A stretch of DNA of 5,671 nucleotides from an uncultured Propionibacteriaceae bacterium (GTDB lineage Bacteria > Actinomycetota > Actinomycetes > Propionibacteriales > Propionibacteriaceae): assembly GCA_937859105.1 (NCBI GenBank), contig CALMAD010000111.1:1-5671 (forward strand). Direction: 5' to 3'. The notes beneath the pieces are model-generated. The model did no database searches. It was given only the letters and a program-made list of their open reading frames with translations, and had not been told where the DNA came from. Below are positions 5,106-5,671 of this stretch, in pieces (positions within the stretch are counted from its first letter, which is position 1; each line of letters opens with the position of its first letter). The translations under genes were made by a program, and so were the position numbers.

Positions 5106-5671
5106 ACGGTGAACCCCTCCAGCAGGCCGACGTACGTCTTCGGACGCGGCCGCGCGTACTCGCCGCGGCTCGCCGCCGGGACGCCCGCGCGCACCATCGC
5201 CTCCACGAGGCCGACCCCGGCCGCGACCCCGTCGATGACCGGCGCGCCCACCTCCCGGCTCACGCGGGCCGCCATCTCGGCCATGCCGGCGCAGCCGAGC
5301 ACGATCGAGTCGACGCCGTCGTGCGTGAGGGCCTCCTTCGCCAGGTCCGCGACGAGGTCCTCGGCGACGCCGTCGAGGTCGAGCACCGGCACCTCGCACG
5401 CGAGCACCTCGCGGCACTTCGCGCGAAAGCCGTAGGCGTCCGCGAGATCCCACGCCCGGCCGGCGGTGCGTCCGAGCGTGGTGACGACCGCGAAACCGCG
5501 CCCGGCCAGGGCGGCCAGGTGCATGCCGGCCTGCGCGATCCCGATCACCGGACGCCCGCCGCTGGCCACGTCGCGCAGGAAGCTGACCGCGTCGACGATC
5601 CGGGAGGCGTCCATGCTGGGGATCTCGACCCGCTTCGACAGGTGCGCGCCGATCGCCACGAAGACGGCGTC
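5096..5671 (-). CDS. Asp/Glu/hydantoin racemase-family protein, partial (N-terminus off window)
   Basis: The last 191 codons of a cytoplasmic enzyme. The frame stays open to the window edge, and the bases before the GTG at 5659 encode Asp-Ala-Val-Phe, which continues a typical family beta-strand, so the true start lies beyond 5671. Numbering from that GTG as residue 1, family signatures are GIAQAGMHLA (40-49), FAVVTTLGRT (56-65), VLGCAGMAEM (120-129) with the C-terminal catalytic cysteine Cys123, and PVIDGVAAGVGLVEAM (140-155). These are closest to hydantoin racemase-like members, which invert a stereocentre using two cysteines. The first cysteine, normally in an A-C-F-G-D-P-like motif ahead of the GIAQA helix, is not seen. 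There the sequence reads VAIGAH then IPSMDAS, and no Cys occurs before residue 82. It may therefore be a one-cysteine member, as in arylmalonate decarboxylase, or a divergent isomerase. Family members are usually 220-250 residues, so about 30-60 residues are missing. The substrate is unknown. Confidence 0.85.
   Translation of the reverse strand, partial: DAVFVAIGAHLSKRVEIPSMDASRIVDAVSFLRDVASGGRPVIGIAQAGMHLAALAGRGFAVVTTLGRTAGRAWDLADAYGFRAKCREVLACEVPVLDLDGVAEDLVADLAKEALTHDGVDSIVLGCAGMAEMAARVSREVGAPVIDGVAAGVGLVEAMVRAGVPAASRGEYARPRPKTYVGLLEGFTVGE

Noticed and set aside
3833..5112. Long frames opposite or out of frame with the sugar dehydrogenase
   Set aside because: Their composition is Arg/Ala/Gly-biased with no motifs. 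The in-frame plus-strand product has complete PQQ dehydrogenase signatures.
5096..5659. Complete racemase gene starting at GTG 5659
   Set aside because: The frame is open upstream and encodes Asp-Ala-Val-Phe, which fits the family strand before this point. The visible length is also short for the family.

Overview
The window is G+C-rich (roughly three quarters by eye) with strong G/C third-position bias and four well-spaced genes. It looks like chromosomal DNA of a high-GC actinobacterium. Genus is not resolvable; a Micrococcales-type organism is a guess. I see no mobile element, tRNA, rRNA, CRISPR array or phage gene.

Layout. (1) 37-876 (+): a membrane-anchored beta-repeat protein of the DUF4097 type, with seven T-x-T-G-S repeats. 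(2) 877-953: a convergent gap with two hairpins, probably a bidirectional terminator. (3) 954-3725 (-): a large secreted alpha/beta hydrolase (Ser/His/Asp type) with a beta-rich middle region and two C-terminal Calx-beta-like domains. (4) 3726-3931: a divergent promoter region with several short palindromes. (5) 3932-5080 (+): a secreted PQQ-dependent sugar dehydrogenase of the soluble GDH/YliI-like family, with its cofactor-binding residues visible. (6) A 15-bp convergent gap, then 5096-5671 (-): the C-terminal part of an Asp/Glu/hydantoin racemase-family protein that runs off the window.

Three of the four products carry export signals, so the region serves mainly the cell surface or exterior. 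The hydrolase and the sugar dehydrogenase are divergently transcribed from one 206-bp region and could be co-regulated, but nothing in the sequence shows that they share a substrate. The racemase-like gene is cytoplasmic and belongs to a transcript that begins outside the window.

I did not find a clearly new multi-gene system. The points most worth checking are: a strong excess of the heptamer GGACGCC/GGCGTCC on both strands, in several reading frames and between genes; the apparent lack of the first catalytic cysteine in the racemase-like protein; the multidomain architecture of the hydrolase; and the palindromes in the divergent promoter region.
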